Part shown: positions 9,915-18,718 of the stretch, piece by piece | How positions within the stretch are numbered: position 1 is the stretch's first letter | Layout: every line of letters begins with the position of its first letter | Assembly: GCA_905480095.1 (NCBI GenBank) | Contig: CAJQPF010000030.1 | Span: 1-60,482 of the forward strand | Direction of reading: 5' to 3' | Length of the DNA: 60,482 nucleotides | Source of the DNA: an uncultured Flavobacteriales bacterium | Lineage (GTDB): Bacteria; Bacteroidota; Bacteroidia; Flavobacteriales_D; Sanyastnellaceae | Program-made: the position numbers and the translations under genes | The notes under the pieces: generated by a model | Seen by the model: only the letters and a program-made list of their open reading frames with translations | Database searches by the model: none | What the model was told of the DNA's origin: nothing

Positions 9915-11593
9915 GCTCAGAATTACTTTTTACACAGCCGGGTTTTTGGGTTTTCATGCTCGTTGTGATGATCGCACTCGCACTCCTGAAGCATAAAATT
10001 GCGATGCGTAACGTTTTTCTTTTCGCAGCGAGTTTGTTTTTTTACTGGAAAACCAGCGCGAGTTTTGTCTTTCTACTCTTGTTTTCCACTTTAGCAGATT
10101 GGGGCATCGCCATGGCAATGGCCCGAAGTGAAACATGGAAAAGAACAACGTGGCTCATTTTAAGTGTGGTCATTAATTTGGGGTTGCTGGGGTTCTTCAA
10201 GTACGCTTATTTCTTTGCTGATGCGAGCGCCACTTTGTTTGGCACATCATGGGAAGCAGTTATACCTGGGGCAAATTGGATGAACGCCCATCTCAACACA
10301 TCCTTCCGTGTTGACACGATTTTACTGCCTGTAGGAATATCGTTCTATACATTTCAAACCCTGAGTTACGCGATTGATGTATACAGGCGTGAAATTGAGC
10401 CTGTCAAGTCATTTTGGGATTTCGGATGTTATGTCACATTCTTTCCGCAATTGGTGGCGGGGCCAATTGTCAGGGCCAAATCTTTTATACCACAACTGCA
10501 CGCTGCGTATCAATTGAGCAGAAAAGAATTTAAAATGGGGGTCTGGTGGATCCTTACTGGCCTCATTAAAAAAGTGATTTTCGCAGATTATATAGCCATG
10601 AATCTTGTCGATCGTGTTTTTGCCTCACCCACAAGTTACAGTGGCCTCGAGGTGATGCTTGGCCTCTATGGATATAGTCTACAGGTATTTGCCGATTTTA
10701 GTGGCTACAGTGACATTGCCATTGGTGTTGCACTGTTGATGGGATTTCGCCTAGATGAAAACTTCAGGTCACCATATAAAGCGAGAAATTTAGGAGAATT
10801 CTGGAGAAGATGGCATATCTCTCTATCCACTTGGCTACGGGACTACTTGTACATTCCTATGGGGGGAAGTAGAACGGCAAGCATCTTTTCTGGGATATTT
10901 TCTTTGGCAACAGTATTCTTCTTATCCATGATGTTTGGTGAGTCTGGCGAGATTAATTTCGGTGTATTGTTTCTTGGATTTGGAATGATGTTGTTGCTTT
11001 GGTCTTCAGGGGTGATGTATCCCAGATGGGGACAAAAACTCGCTTCATATGTGAATATTATGGCCACGATGGTGATTGGCGGGCTTTGGCATGGCGCCTC
11101 ATGGAATTTCCTCCTTTGGGGCGCCCTAAATGGGTTGGGCTTACTCGTATACAAAGTCATTGGGACCAAAATGCCGTGGGCCTCACACCATGGTTGGTGG
11201 GCCAGAGCTATAGGCCTGATTACAACCTTCAATTTTATCACATTTACCAGAATTTGGTTCAGGTCTGGGTCTGGAATCGGATGGGAAACAACGCCCGGAA
11301 ATCACAACCTTCTCACAGAGTGGTTTACAGCGAATGACCTTCTTTATCAAATGTCAAAACACTTCAATGACATTCCATGGATGGATGTCGCTTGGGGACA
11401 TCTCACATGCATCGCAATCATGGCTGTGGGTTTCACACTCCATCTCAGTCCAGAACGAATGAGATCAAAGGTCATCGATAAATTCACCTCTTTCTCTATT
11501 CTTACAATTTGGGTGATTACTGCGAGTGTGGCAGCATTGTTATGGAAGGTTGGAGCGGCATTACCTACGCCATTTATTTACTTCCAGTTTTAG
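9911..11593 (+). CDS. MBOAT-family O-acyltransferase (AlgI/DltB-like)
   Basis: 560 residues with about eleven hydrophobic segments, normal for the family. Diagnostic blocks are the central RRWHISLSTWLRDYLYIPMGG and the catalytic GGLWHGASWNFLLWG, with the invariant histidine at about residue 394. MBOAT proteins of this type move acyl, usually acetyl, groups across the membrane for O-acylation of exopolysaccharide, peptidoglycan or teichoic acid. Coupled by a 4-bp overlap to the SGNH gene, it completes a LysM-SGNH-MBOAT unit. A symbol is not given because the target polymer is unknown. Confidence 0.92.
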   Translation: MSSELLFTQPGFWVFMLVVMIALALLKHKIAMRNVFLFAASLFFYWKTSASFVFLLLFSTLADWGIAMAMARSETWKRTTWLILSVVINLGLLGFFKYAYFFADASATLFGTSWEAVIPGANWMNAHLNTSFRVDTILLPVGISFYTFQTLSYAIDVYRREIEPVKSFWDFGCYVTFFPQLVAGPIVRAKSFIPQLHAAYQLSRKEFKMGVWWILTGLIKKVIFADYIAMNLVDRVFASPTSYSGLEVMLGLYGYSLQVFADFSGYSDIAIGVALLMGFRLDENFRSPYKARNLGEFWRRWHISLSTWLRDYLYIPMGGSRTASIFSGIFSLATVFFLSMMFGESGEINFGVLFLGFGMMLLLWSSGVMYPRWGQKLASYVNIMATMVIGGLWHGASWNFLLWGALNGLGLLVYKVIGTKMPWASHHGWWARAIGLITTFNFITFTRIWFRSGSGIGWETTPGNHNLLTEWFTANDLLYQMSKHFNDIPWMDVAWGHLTCIAIMAVGFTLHLSPERMRSKVIDKFTSFSILTIWVITASVAALLWKVGAALPTPFIYFQF

Positions 11594-11608
11594 ATAAGCG
11601 TTGTCGTT

Positions 11609-11761
11609 TTACTCTGATTCAAATTCGAGTTCTATGCTTTGATATGCTTCACACGCCTCGTTGTGAGATGCACAAGAAGGGAGCGTGAGTGCAATCATCA
11701 CAAGAACAAATGCAGCTGAAACGTATACACGCTTTCGTGTTGTAGAAAAAGTAATCTTCAT
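11609..11761 (-). CDS. Small lipoprotein (50 residues), not in the ORF track
   Basis: The minus-strand frame begins with ATG at 11761 and ends with TAA at 11609-11611. The product has a basic N-terminus (MKITFSTTRKRVYV), a hydrophobic core (AAFVLVMIALT), a lipobox LPSC with Cys30, and a short acidic tail ending in ELEFESE. This is a textbook lipoprotein signal, so the mature peptide would be only about 21 residues. It explains most of the 285-bp gap between the MBOAT gene and the next plus-strand gene. No homologue is recognised and expression is unproven, but the complete signal peptide argues for a real gene. Confidence 0.6.
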   Translation of the reverse strand: MKITFSTTRKRVYVSAAFVLVMIALTLPSCASHNEACEAYQSIELEFESE

Positions 11762-11867
11762 GTATCTAAAATTTATAAGTGAAAAGTTAAGGTATTGAGT
11801 TCAATAACCAAGTGAATATTTATTTCATTGCTCACTATAAATAGTTAAAAACCCTTTTTATGCACAC

Positions 11868-11875
11868 TATCTTTG
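11868..11875 (+). promoter_or_regulatory. -7 promoter element TATCTTTG
   Basis: Exact match to TAnnTTTG, ending 4 nt before the ATG at 11880. The transcript would start at or next to the start codon, that is, be leaderless. No clear -33 TTTG is seen. Confidence 0.6.
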
Positions 11876-11879
11876 CCAA

Positions 11880-12200
11880 ATGGAAAAAGATGTCAAGTAC
11901 ATACGCGTAACATTATGGGCAATGATCGCCATTAATACTTTATTCCTGTGGTCTGAGTTTATGGATGAGCTATCTCCCATTAGCGCTGCATTAATCGCAG
12001 AGAAAATTGAGACCGTGCGAACACCTTTAATGATCTTAGAACTCCTCGCGATCGCAACCCTATTTGTTGACTTAGTGGTCCGCTATGACCGCATTAAGGA
12101 ACGCTTACAAACACTCCACGTTCTTGCAGTAGGCTTCTGTGTAGTCTCCTTCACCTTTCAAATTTTTGTGTACTATATGGACTCTGCTTTTCTGAACTAA
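11880..12200 (+). CDS. Small three-helix membrane protein, function unknown
   Basis: 106 residues with three predicted membrane segments: VTLWAMIAINTLFLWSEF, TPLMILELLAIATLFVDLVV and LHVLAVGFCVVSFTFQIFVYY. Segments two and three are joined by a basic cytoplasmic-looking loop (RYDRIKERLQ). The family is not recognised. It has its own -7 box 4 nt upstream. The stop codon lies 1 bp from the end of the convergent gene 12202-12963. Compact gene spacing and an exact promoter element support a real gene. Confidence 0.7.
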   Translation: MEKDVKYIRVTLWAMIAINTLFLWSEFMDELSPISAALIAEKIETVRTPLMILELLAIATLFVDLVVRYDRIKERLQTLHVLAVGFCVVSFTFQIFVYYMDSAFLN

Positions 12201-12201
12201 A

Positions 12202-12963
12202 TCAGTCCAAATCGTATCTATAATCTCCGTCTTCCAATTTGCTGGGCAACATTCTGAAAAGTCCATATTGTCTTTTAACATAGAGGATGAACTCGTACTG
12301 CGTCATTTTCTTCAGCATTGCGTCACCAGGATCACAAAACGCAGCAAAACTTTCAAATTCATCTGTCTCAAGCTGAACGATATCATAGTCAACATACTTC
12401 ACAAAGAGCTCTTGAAGTAAATCTCGTCTGTTGTCCTTGTTGATTAACGCTTGCTCCAATCTTTTTGATTGTTCGCGTTTTGAAAATTGTTCGTATAAAA
12501 AGGTGATGGGGCTTTGCATTGCATTTACCCCTGAAACCCGAAAATCTTTTTCGTCATACCCAAGGGCCTCGATATCGTGAAGAATCTCTCGTAACGCACG
12601 AGGTGCATAGACTTCAGCAACCCCCACGGAGACTTTGAGGCGTGCCAAATCAATGTGAAGATCCATTGTCTTCATCAAAGCGATCACCTTTTTTTCGACA
12701 GAATAAAATCCGATTGCACCAAATACAATTGTATCACCTGGGCAGGCACGAAGCAGGAAACTACCGTCTCTCTCTACAAATACACCACCCCCACTTTCCT
12801 TGTTGACAGCCATGGCCGCGGGAATGATACCACCGCCCAATTCAAAGACCCACCCACTCACTACAATCGCGGAGTCGCATCGGGTTTGGGCTTGGATCGA
12901 AGACGCAGAAGATAAGACTTGTAAAACAGCCACAAAGGCTACGACAAAAAAACGATATACCAT
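12202..12963 (-). CDS. Secreted protein with carboxypeptidase-regulatory-like (CarboxypepD_reg) N-domain
   Basis: 253 residues. Signal peptide MVYRFFVVAFVAVLQVLSSASSIQAQ, then an 80-residue beta domain reading VVSGWVFELGGGIIPAA...DGSFLLRACPGDTIVFGAIGFYSVE. This is the pattern of the CarboxypepD_reg/DUF4480 plug found before TonB receptors and on free-standing Bacteroidota envelope proteins. The rest is helical and charged (REILHDIEALGYDEKDFRVSG ... LLQELFVKYVDYD), a layout common in Flavobacteriales proteins of unknown role. Probably periplasmic or outer-membrane associated. A TAACTTGC box sits 4 nt before the ATG. Confidence 0.72.
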   Translation of the reverse strand: MVYRFFVVAFVAVLQVLSSASSIQAQTRCDSAIVVSGWVFELGGGIIPAAMAVNKESGGGVFVERDGSFLLRACPGDTIVFGAIGFYSVEKKVIALMKTMDLHIDLARLKVSVGVAEVYAPRALREILHDIEALGYDEKDFRVSGVNAMQSPITFLYEQFSKREQSKRLEQALINKDNRRDLLQELFVKYVDYDIVQLETDEFESFAAFCDPGDAMLKKMTQYEFILYVKRQYGLFRMLPSKLEDGDYRYDLD

Positions 12964-12967
12964 ACAC

Positions 12968-12975
12968 GCAAGTTA
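12968..12975 (-). promoter_or_regulatory. -7-type promoter box of gene 12202-12963
   Basis: TAACTTGC on the minus strand followed by GTGT and ATG. Same 4-nt geometry as at 11868. Confidence 0.45.
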
Positions 12976-13011
12976 CATCTACAAAGATGTGGTCAGATAT
13001 GAAACGATTGT

Positions 13012-13019
13012 TAACTTCA
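13012..13019 (+). promoter_or_regulatory. -7-type promoter box of meaB
   Basis: TAACTTCA followed by CCAC and the meaB ATG at 13024. A degenerate match, but with the recurring 4-nt spacing. Confidence 0.35.
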
Positions 13020-13023
13020 CCAC

Positions 13024-14100
13024 ATGACGAATAGAAAGTCCTCATCGAAAGAACATGCGGTTGATGCCGCGCGTAAGAGAATAAAGTCTAACAGACTTGA
13101 AAGTTCAAACATTCAAGACATCGCAAGGTCAGTCATCGCTGGTCATCGAGAAGATTTGGCAAAAGCCATTACTTTAATTGAAAGTGAACTTGCATCAGAC
13201 AGACCACTCGCACAACGTCTTCTAAGTGAAATAAAAACACTTACACAAAGCTCAGAAGAAAACAAGACCGTGAGGATTGGGATCACTGGAATCCCTGGGG
13301 TTGGAAAGAGCACGTTCATTGAACGTATGGGAATTGACTTAATCAATGAAGGCCACCGAGTGGCTGTACTCGCAGTAGACCCCAGTAGCAGAAGAACTCG
13401 GGGAAGTATTTTAGGTGACAAAACACGAATGGATGAACTCGCTGTTCACAGAAAAGCATTCGTGCGCCCATCACCTGCATCAGATGCATTAGGTGGCGTT
13501 GCTCGGGCCACCATGGAAGCTATCCTCCTCTGTGAGGCAGCAGGGTTTGATCGCATCATCATTGAAACTGTAGGTGTAGGCCAAAGTGAAATTGCGGTTC
13601 GTGATATGGTGGATGTTTTCATCCTTTTGCTGATCGAGGGAGCAGGTGACGACGTCCAGGGGATCAAGCGTGGAATTGTAGAGATGGCCGATTTGATCAT
13701 CGTACACAAGGCAGATGGAAAGCGCATCGATGCCTGTGAAACTACAGCTCAATCTTATCGCAATGCATTGCATTTATTCCCTACCCCTGATGGCGGTGAA
13801 GTTGTTGATGTAATGACTGCAAGTAGTTTAGAAAACAAAGGCCACAAAGAAGTACGTACAAAAATAAATCACATCATTGCAGTATGGAAAAGCAATGGAT
13901 GGTGGTTAACGCAACGAACCCATCAACGAAGTGACAGAATGACGTCACATGCCTCAGAACTTTTATTTTTAAAACAATTGAATACCCCCTCCTCTGCAAA
14001 ACAATGGCAAGCGCTTAAAGACGATGTTATAAATGGCACACGAAGTGCATTTTCTGCTGCCTGGGACTGGGTACATCGCGGGGAGGACAAAAACGATTAA
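13024..14100 (+). CDS. meaB: MeaB/ArgK-type G3E P-loop GTPase, methylmalonyl-CoA mutase chaperone
   Basis: 358 residues. G1 loop GIPGVGKST at about 89-97, then VLAVDPSSRRTRGSILGDKTRM, VRPSPASDALGGVARATMEA, the G3 region ETVGVGQSE and the G4-like HKADG. These are diagnostic for MeaB. It protects and reloads adenosylcobalamin-dependent methylmalonyl-CoA mutase through GTP hydrolysis, in propionate/succinate metabolism. The mutase subunits are not in this window. The N-terminal basic extension (about 25 residues) is longer than in many homologues. The next gene starts 35 bp downstream. Confidence 0.92.
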   Translation: MTNRKSSSKEHAVDAARKRIKSNRLESSNIQDIARSVIAGHREDLAKAITLIESELASDRPLAQRLLSEIKTLTQSSEENKTVRIGITGIPGVGKSTFIERMGIDLINEGHRVAVLAVDPSSRRTRGSILGDKTRMDELAVHRKAFVRPSPASDALGGVARATMEAILLCEAAGFDRIIIETVGVGQSEIAVRDMVDVFILLLIEGAGDDVQGIKRGIVEMADLIIVHKADGKRIDACETTAQSYRNALHLFPTPDGGEVVDVMTASSLENKGHKEVRTKINHIIAVWKSNGWWLTQRTHQRSDRMTSHASELLFLKQLNTPSSAKQWQALKDDVINGTRSAFSAAWDWVHRGEDKND

Positions 14101-14135
14101 GCAGATTCTTGTGATTCTCACCCTCAGAAACACCA

Positions 14136-14822
14136 TTGGACATATTAGAAAACATACTCTCACTCTCAGCAGCCATAGTCACGATGGGATGCTTGGGCTA
14201 TTTTCTAGGCTTGATATATCAAAAACGGATACTGAAGCACGGAGACAACGTCATCAGTTCGGAAGACAACAGTGTCATCAGTCAGCGATTAATGAATGTT
14301 CGAAATCACATGATGAGACTCCACGAGCTGGACAGTTTAAAGAAACGCGTCAGCGATTTTAAGCGTGAAAGTAAAGCAATCGACAAATCAATTGATCGAT
14401 TAGAAGTCACCTTAGACCACCTCCACAAGATGATTGAAGATGGAGAAGAAATATTGGCAGAAACAGTACTTACAAGATTCAGTAAACATTTGAGACAACT
14501 TCTTCATGAATGTGCTTCCCCTGAAATTGAAGTGTCCGTTCATTTAGAGCATATCGATTGCATATTGGCATTGCTATGCGCTTTAAATCACAACAAATGG
14601 TCCTATGAAATAAATACCGATACACTGGCGGATATCGATCTGGGCAGATCCATTAAATCCATGACAATATCGCCTTGGATATTTGAAAAAATGGGGGGGT
14701 TAGTACAAAGTGTAGGAGCAGGAAATGTGGTTAAACTGAAGATATGCAGCGACACCTACAATGTAAAATACACTCTAGAATCAAACGGTAAAATTTATTT
14801 TCACGAAACGATATTTACTTAA
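14136..14822 (+). CDS. Degenerate LytS-like sensor protein (probable pseudokinase)
   Basis: 228 residues from a TTG start; an alternative is the ATG at residue 17. An N-terminal membrane segment (MGCLGYFLGLIYQKR) is followed by a coiled coil (DSLKKRVSDFKRESKAIDKSIDRLEVTLDHL). The region TRFSKHLRQLLHECASPEIEVSVHLEH... then follows the dimerisation core and early ATPase fold of LytS/YehU-type histidine kinases, as in the intact kinase at 18719. The NPHFIFN phospho-acceptor motif is missing and the ATP-binding N box is replaced by FEKMGGLVQS, so catalysis looks impossible. It ends at ESNGKIYFHETIFT, where DNG would normally bind ATP. Could be a dominant regulator or a relic. Confidence 0.5.
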   Translation: MDILENILSLSAAIVTMGCLGYFLGLIYQKRILKHGDNVISSEDNSVISQRLMNVRNHMMRLHELDSLKKRVSDFKRESKAIDKSIDRLEVTLDHLHKMIEDGEEILAETVLTRFSKHLRQLLHECASPEIEVSVHLEHIDCILALLCALNHNKWSYEINTDTLADIDLGRSIKSMTISPWIFEKMGGLVQSVGAGNVVKLKICSDTYNVKYTLESNGKIYFHETIFT

Positions 14823-14824
14823 AC

Positions 14825-14856
14825 TATATATTTAATAAAAACAACTTAAATATATA
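14825..14856. terminator. AT-only hairpin between convergent genes
   Basis: Perfect 11-bp inverted repeat TATATATTTAA / TTAAATATATA with a 10-nt A-rich loop, between the ends of gene 14136-14822 and hisS. Likely a bidirectional transcript end; weak as an intrinsic terminator because it has no G or C. Confidence 0.4.
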
Positions 14857-14868
14857 ATTTACAGATAC

Positions 14869-16245
14869 TTAATTTCTAACAGAGTCAAAAACATCATTCA
14901 TTAAAAGCAATTCCTGTGAGCCGTCAGACATGTTTTTTAGAGTGACCTTCCCTGCTGTTCTTTCCTCATCTCCTATCAAAACTACAAAGGGAATCTCACG
15001 GTCTCCAGCATACTTCATTTGCTTTTTGAGCTTCACAGGGTCTGGGTACATTTCTACTGCAAGTCCCTGAGACCTTAATTGAGAAACCAACTGTAATTCA
15101 ACGTCGCAGTTCTTTTCGTTCATATACGTCACTAAGACGTCAGTCGTGAGGTCCAGTGCTTCTGGAAATCTATTAAAATGCGTCAACACATCTTCTATCC
15201 TATCGACGCCAAAACTAATCCCTACCCCACTCATTCCAGACCAACCAAATATGCCTGTTAAATCATCATATCTCCCTCCTCCACAAATACTTCCTACCGG
15301 AGAATCAGCAACACGAACTTCAAAAATGGCACCTGTGTAGTAATCCAAGCCTCGTGCAAGCATTGCATCAAACTTAATTTTCGGAGCTTCTATACCGTCT
15401 GCAGATGCTCGAGATAACAAGGCTTTCATGTCCGAGACCCCCTGCATCCCCTCGCTGTTGTTAGAGATCAAAGAAGCTATGTTTGAAAGCACATCCAAAC
15501 TGTCTGACGCTGCATTGATCTTGAAAAGCTTTTCTATGCCTTTTGCGACATCGACATCGAATCCCCTAACCTCGAGTTCTTTGACGACACCATCAACACC
15601 CACTTTGTCGTATTTGTCAACGGCCACCGTCCAGTCAGTCAATTTGTCGGCACCGACACCCATTGACAGAGCTACAGCTGACAGGATACGACGGTCGTTT
15701 ATTAAAATCGTATATCCAGGTACTCCTAGGGACGCAAGGGCCTCGGAGAACACTTGGACCAAGTCGAGTTCACACAACGTACTTGTGCTGCCTATAATGT
15801 CTGCATCACATTGAGTGAATTCTTGATACCTTCCCTTTCCAGGCCTGTCACCTCGCCAAACAGGTTGAATTTGGTATCTCCGAAAGGGAAATGTTAATTC
15901 ATTCCTATGCATCACTACAAATCGCGCAAAAGGAACTGTGAGATCGTATCGCAACGCCTTCTTGCTTATAGTCGGCGTTAACAGCTTGCTGTCCTTAGAC
16001 ATCAAAGCTTCAGGGTTTGCTTTGGATAAATAATCTCCATTGTTAAGAATACGGAAAATTAATTTATCGCCCTCTTCGCCATATTTGCCTGTTAATGTCT
16101 TCAGGTTTTCAAACGAAGGGGTTTCAACTGGCAGGAATCCATGCCTTTCAAAGACGCCGCGAATCGTTGAACATACCCATTGTCTGCGGGCCATAGCACG
16201 TGGACCAAAATCTCTGGTCCCTTTTGGAATGGAGGGTTTACTCAT
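14869..16245 (-). CDS. hisS: Histidyl-tRNA synthetase
   Basis: 458 residues, typical for class II HisRS. Motif-1 region PKGTRDFGP at the N-terminus, motif 2 around RRYQIQPVWRGDRPGKGRYQEF, histidine-specific RGLDYYTGAIFEV and GGGRYDDL, and a C-terminal anticodon-binding domain (LTTDVLVTYMNEKN ... VVLIGDEERTAGKVTLK). It charges tRNA-His in the cytoplasm. It is monocistronic between a hairpin downstream and the ung gene 81 bp upstream on the same strand. Confidence 0.97.
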   Translation of the reverse strand: MSKPSIPKGTRDFGPRAMARRQWVCSTIRGVFERHGFLPVETPSFENLKTLTGKYGEEGDKLIFRILNNGDYLSKANPEALMSKDSKLLTPTISKKALRYDLTVPFARFVVMHRNELTFPFRRYQIQPVWRGDRPGKGRYQEFTQCDADIIGSTSTLCELDLVQVFSEALASLGVPGYTILINDRRILSAVALSMGVGADKLTDWTVAVDKYDKVGVDGVVKELEVRGFDVDVAKGIEKLFKINAASDSLDVLSNIASLISNNSEGMQGVSDMKALLSRASADGIEAPKIKFDAMLARGLDYYTGAIFEVRVADSPVGSICGGGRYDDLTGIFGWSGMSGVGISFGVDRIEDVLTHFNRFPEALDLTTDVLVTYMNEKNCDVELQLVSQLRSQGLAVEMYPDPVKLKKQMKYAGDREIPFVVLIGDEERTAGKVTLKNMSDGSQELLLMNDVFDSVRN

Positions 16246-16326
16246 CTGGCAACAATTATACTTAATTAATTCTATCTACTTCAATATGTTTCGATCTTTT
16301 ATCAAGAATGATCATCTCTTTTCTTG

Positions 16327-17064
16327 TTACCAAATAACCGGTGTTTGACCTGAGTTCTCTAGGGCGTCATTTACCCTTGAAAAAGGCTTAGAACCAAGGA
16401 AACCTCTATATGCAGAAAGGGGACTTGGATGCGATGAAATAAAAACGCTGTGGCGGGTCGTATCAATGATGGCTTCGAAACGTTTTGCATATTGACCCCA
16501 AAGCAAAAAACAAACCTTGCTTTGCTTGTCGTTGACTGCTTTAATCAAATCAGAAGTGAGATTCTCCCAACCCATGTTCGCATGTGACCCCGGCTCCTGA
16601 TGCGCCACCGTTAAGACAGAATTAATCAACAACACTCCTTGTTTGGCAAGATCTGACAAATCAGAACTTCTAGCATCAACATCTAAATCGTTTTTTCTTT
16701 CTTTAAAAATATTACGAAGAGATGGGGGTATTTTTGTTCCTTCTGGCACGGAAAACGCAAGACCATCTGCTTGATGTAATCCGTGATAGGGGTCTTGTCC
16801 GATGATGACCACTTTCACATCTGAATACTGACATAATCTGAGTGATCTGAAAATGTTATCAGGAGCAGGAAAACACAATCCGGCCTTGTATGCTTCGATA
16901 ATACGTGCTTCAAGTGGGCTCCAATACGCTTGTAAAGACATTTTATCAAAAGTTATCCCCCAATCCCCCACTCCTTCTCCAACACACAAAGCATCCCCTA
17001 AAGAACTTATTAAGTGGTCTTTAGGTGGTTCAAAGTGATGTGGTTCAAAACGTTCTTTTGACAT
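16327..17064 (-). CDS. ung: Uracil-DNA glycosylase, family 1
   Basis: 245 residues, slightly longer than usual because of a 20-residue N-terminal tail. The catalytic water-activating motif is GQDPYHG with Asp91, the uracil pocket is in FLLWGQYAK, and the DNA-intercalation loop is HPSPLSAYRGFLGSKPFS. It removes uracil from DNA at the start of base excision repair. Upstream lies a divergent helicase gene whose promoter has been placed at 17093-17122. It is followed by hisS on the same strand. Confidence 0.96.
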   Translation of the reverse strand: MSKERFEPHHFEPPKDHLISSLGDALCVGEGVGDWGITFDKMSLQAYWSPLEARIIEAYKAGLCFPAPDNIFRSLRLCQYSDVKVVIIGQDPYHGLHQADGLAFSVPEGTKIPPSLRNIFKERKNDLDVDARSSDLSDLAKQGVLLINSVLTVAHQEPGSHANMGWENLTSDLIKAVNDKQSKVCFLLWGQYAKRFEAIIDTTRHSVFISSHPSPLSAYRGFLGSKPFSRVNDALENSGQTPVIW

Positions 17065-17092
17065 CTTTTTTAATAATCGTTCGGAATTAATT

Positions 17093-17122
17093 TTTGACTA
17101 TGCAAAGTAAAAGTTATTTTTG
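17093..17122 (+). promoter_or_regulatory. -33/-7 promoter of the SF2 helicase gene
   Basis: TTTG (17093-17096), 18-nt spacer, TATTTTTG (17115-17122). It fits the Bacteroidota consensus. It implies transcription from about 17127, downstream of the ORF-track start 17094, so the ATG at 17163 is the real start. Confidence 0.65.
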
Positions 17123-17162
17123 TCTTTTCCCTATCAAATTGCAGACCACTATTCTCCCCACC

Positions 17163-18698
17163 ATGGATCCTAAAATTAAGGCTCGACTTCAAAGTAAGAG
17201 TGGGAAAACACTTTATGGCTACCAGAAGGAGGCCATAGATGAAATGATGGGTAAATTCAATGATAAGTCAACGAATTTCAACCTTCTTTTCCAACTGCCA
17301 ACTGGAGGTGGTAAAACGGTCATTTTCTCCGAATTGGCGAAACGATTCATCCTGTCTACCGGAAAAAAAGTCCTTATCCTTACGCACCGTATTGAGCTTT
17401 TAGGCCAAACAAGCAAAATGCTTTCTGAAATCGGTGTGCCAAATAAGGTGATCAATGCAAAAGTAAAAGATTTAGACGACGGGAAAGAGCACTGGTGTTA
17501 CGTGGCCATGGTTGAAACGTTAAACAATCGGATTAACGATGAGCAAATGGTGTTCGACAATCTCGGACTTGTTATTGTTGACGAGGCGCACTACAACAGT
17601 TTCCGTAAGCTTTTTAAGCACTTTCGTGAGCAAATACTTCTAGGCGTTACCGCTACTCCCCTGAGCTCGAACATTAAACTGCCTTTGAACGACAATTACA
17701 ATGAGCTTATCGTTGGAGAAAGTATTTCAAGCCTTGTTGAACAAGGGTATCTCGCCCGAGCGCACACCTACAATTACGATGTCAACCTAAGGGCTTTAAA
17801 GGTGGGGATAAATGGCGATTACACGGTAAGTTCCTCAGAGCGTCTTTATGGAAATTACCTCATGCAGGAGAAACTTCTCTATGCATATGAGGAGAAAGCA
17901 AAAGGCACCAAAACCCTCATCTTCAATAACGGCATAAACACCTCCAAGCAGGTGCAAGCGATGTTCGAGGAAGAAGGGTATGAGTGCAAGCACCTTGACA
18001 ATACCCACAGTGAAAAAGAACGCGCTGAGATCCTACAGTGGTTCCATGATAAACCCGATGCCATCTTATCCTCAGTAAGTATTCTTACAACCGGTTTTGA
18101 TGAGCCTACGGTTTCTACCATTATACTCAACCGTGCCACGAAATCTCTCACACTTTACCATCAGATGATTGGTCGTGGATCAAGGTCTCTTCCAAAAAAG
18201 AAAGAATTCAGTGTCATTGATTTGGGCAACAATGCCAGAAGGTTTGGATTGTGGGATGCGCATATCAACTGGAACGAAATTTTCAAAGCGCCTCAATCCT
18301 TTATAGACGGCTTATACACGGATGAGGAAATCGAAGATGAATTCGTTTACAAAATGCCTCAAGAATTATTAGACCGATTCGAAGGTGGCCCAGAGACATC
18401 ATTCGATATGCTTAAGGTATATGAAGATGTCATGAAGCAAGCAGAGCGTCCGAAAAAAGCAGTCGACATCAGTTTATTACAACATAAAGCGATTATCCAG
18501 TATGCAGCAGACGATTACTGGGATGCTGTTGAAATAATTACTGCGCTCGAAGAAGACATTAATTTCCGTGTTAAAATCTATGCCAAATGCATGGCGAAAA
18601 CAACGGACAATTATCGCACTTGGCTTCAAGACGAGTATACGCGTCGCCTAAAAACGGAACTGCGACACGATTTTAACAAAGCTTCTTCTGAAGAATAA
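17163..18698 (+). CDS. Superfamily 2 DEAD/DEAH-box helicase
   Basis: 511 residues from the ATG at 17163, chosen because the promoter lies after the longer start. Motif I PTGGGKT (46-52), motif II VDEAH, motif III LGVTATP, helicase C domain with the motif V region SILTTGFDEPTV and motif VI QMIGRGSR. It resembles RadD/YejH-like SF2 enzymes that open with GYQKEAIDEM. The C-terminal 150 residues are acidic then helical, with no recognised domain. Probably acts in DNA repair or structure resolution in the cytoplasm; no restriction or mobile genes are nearby. It is 20 bp upstream of the LytS-type kinase. Confidence 0.87.
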   Translation: MDPKIKARLQSKSGKTLYGYQKEAIDEMMGKFNDKSTNFNLLFQLPTGGGKTVIFSELAKRFILSTGKKVLILTHRIELLGQTSKMLSEIGVPNKVINAKVKDLDDGKEHWCYVAMVETLNNRINDEQMVFDNLGLVIVDEAHYNSFRKLFKHFREQILLGVTATPLSSNIKLPLNDNYNELIVGESISSLVEQGYLARAHTYNYDVNLRALKVGINGDYTVSSSERLYGNYLMQEKLLYAYEEKAKGTKTLIFNNGINTSKQVQAMFEEEGYECKHLDNTHSEKERAEILQWFHDKPDAILSSVSILTTGFDEPTVSTIILNRATKSLTLYHQMIGRGSRSLPKKKEFSVIDLGNNARRFGLWDAHINWNEIFKAPQSFIDGLYTDEEIEDEFVYKMPQELLDRFEGGPETSFDMLKVYEDVMKQAERPKKAVDISLLQHKAIIQYAADDYWDAVEIITALEEDINFRVKIYAKCMAKTTDNYRTWLQDEYTRRLKTELRHDFNKASSEE

Positions 18699-18718
18699 GC
18701 TGAGAGCCAAACGCCACC

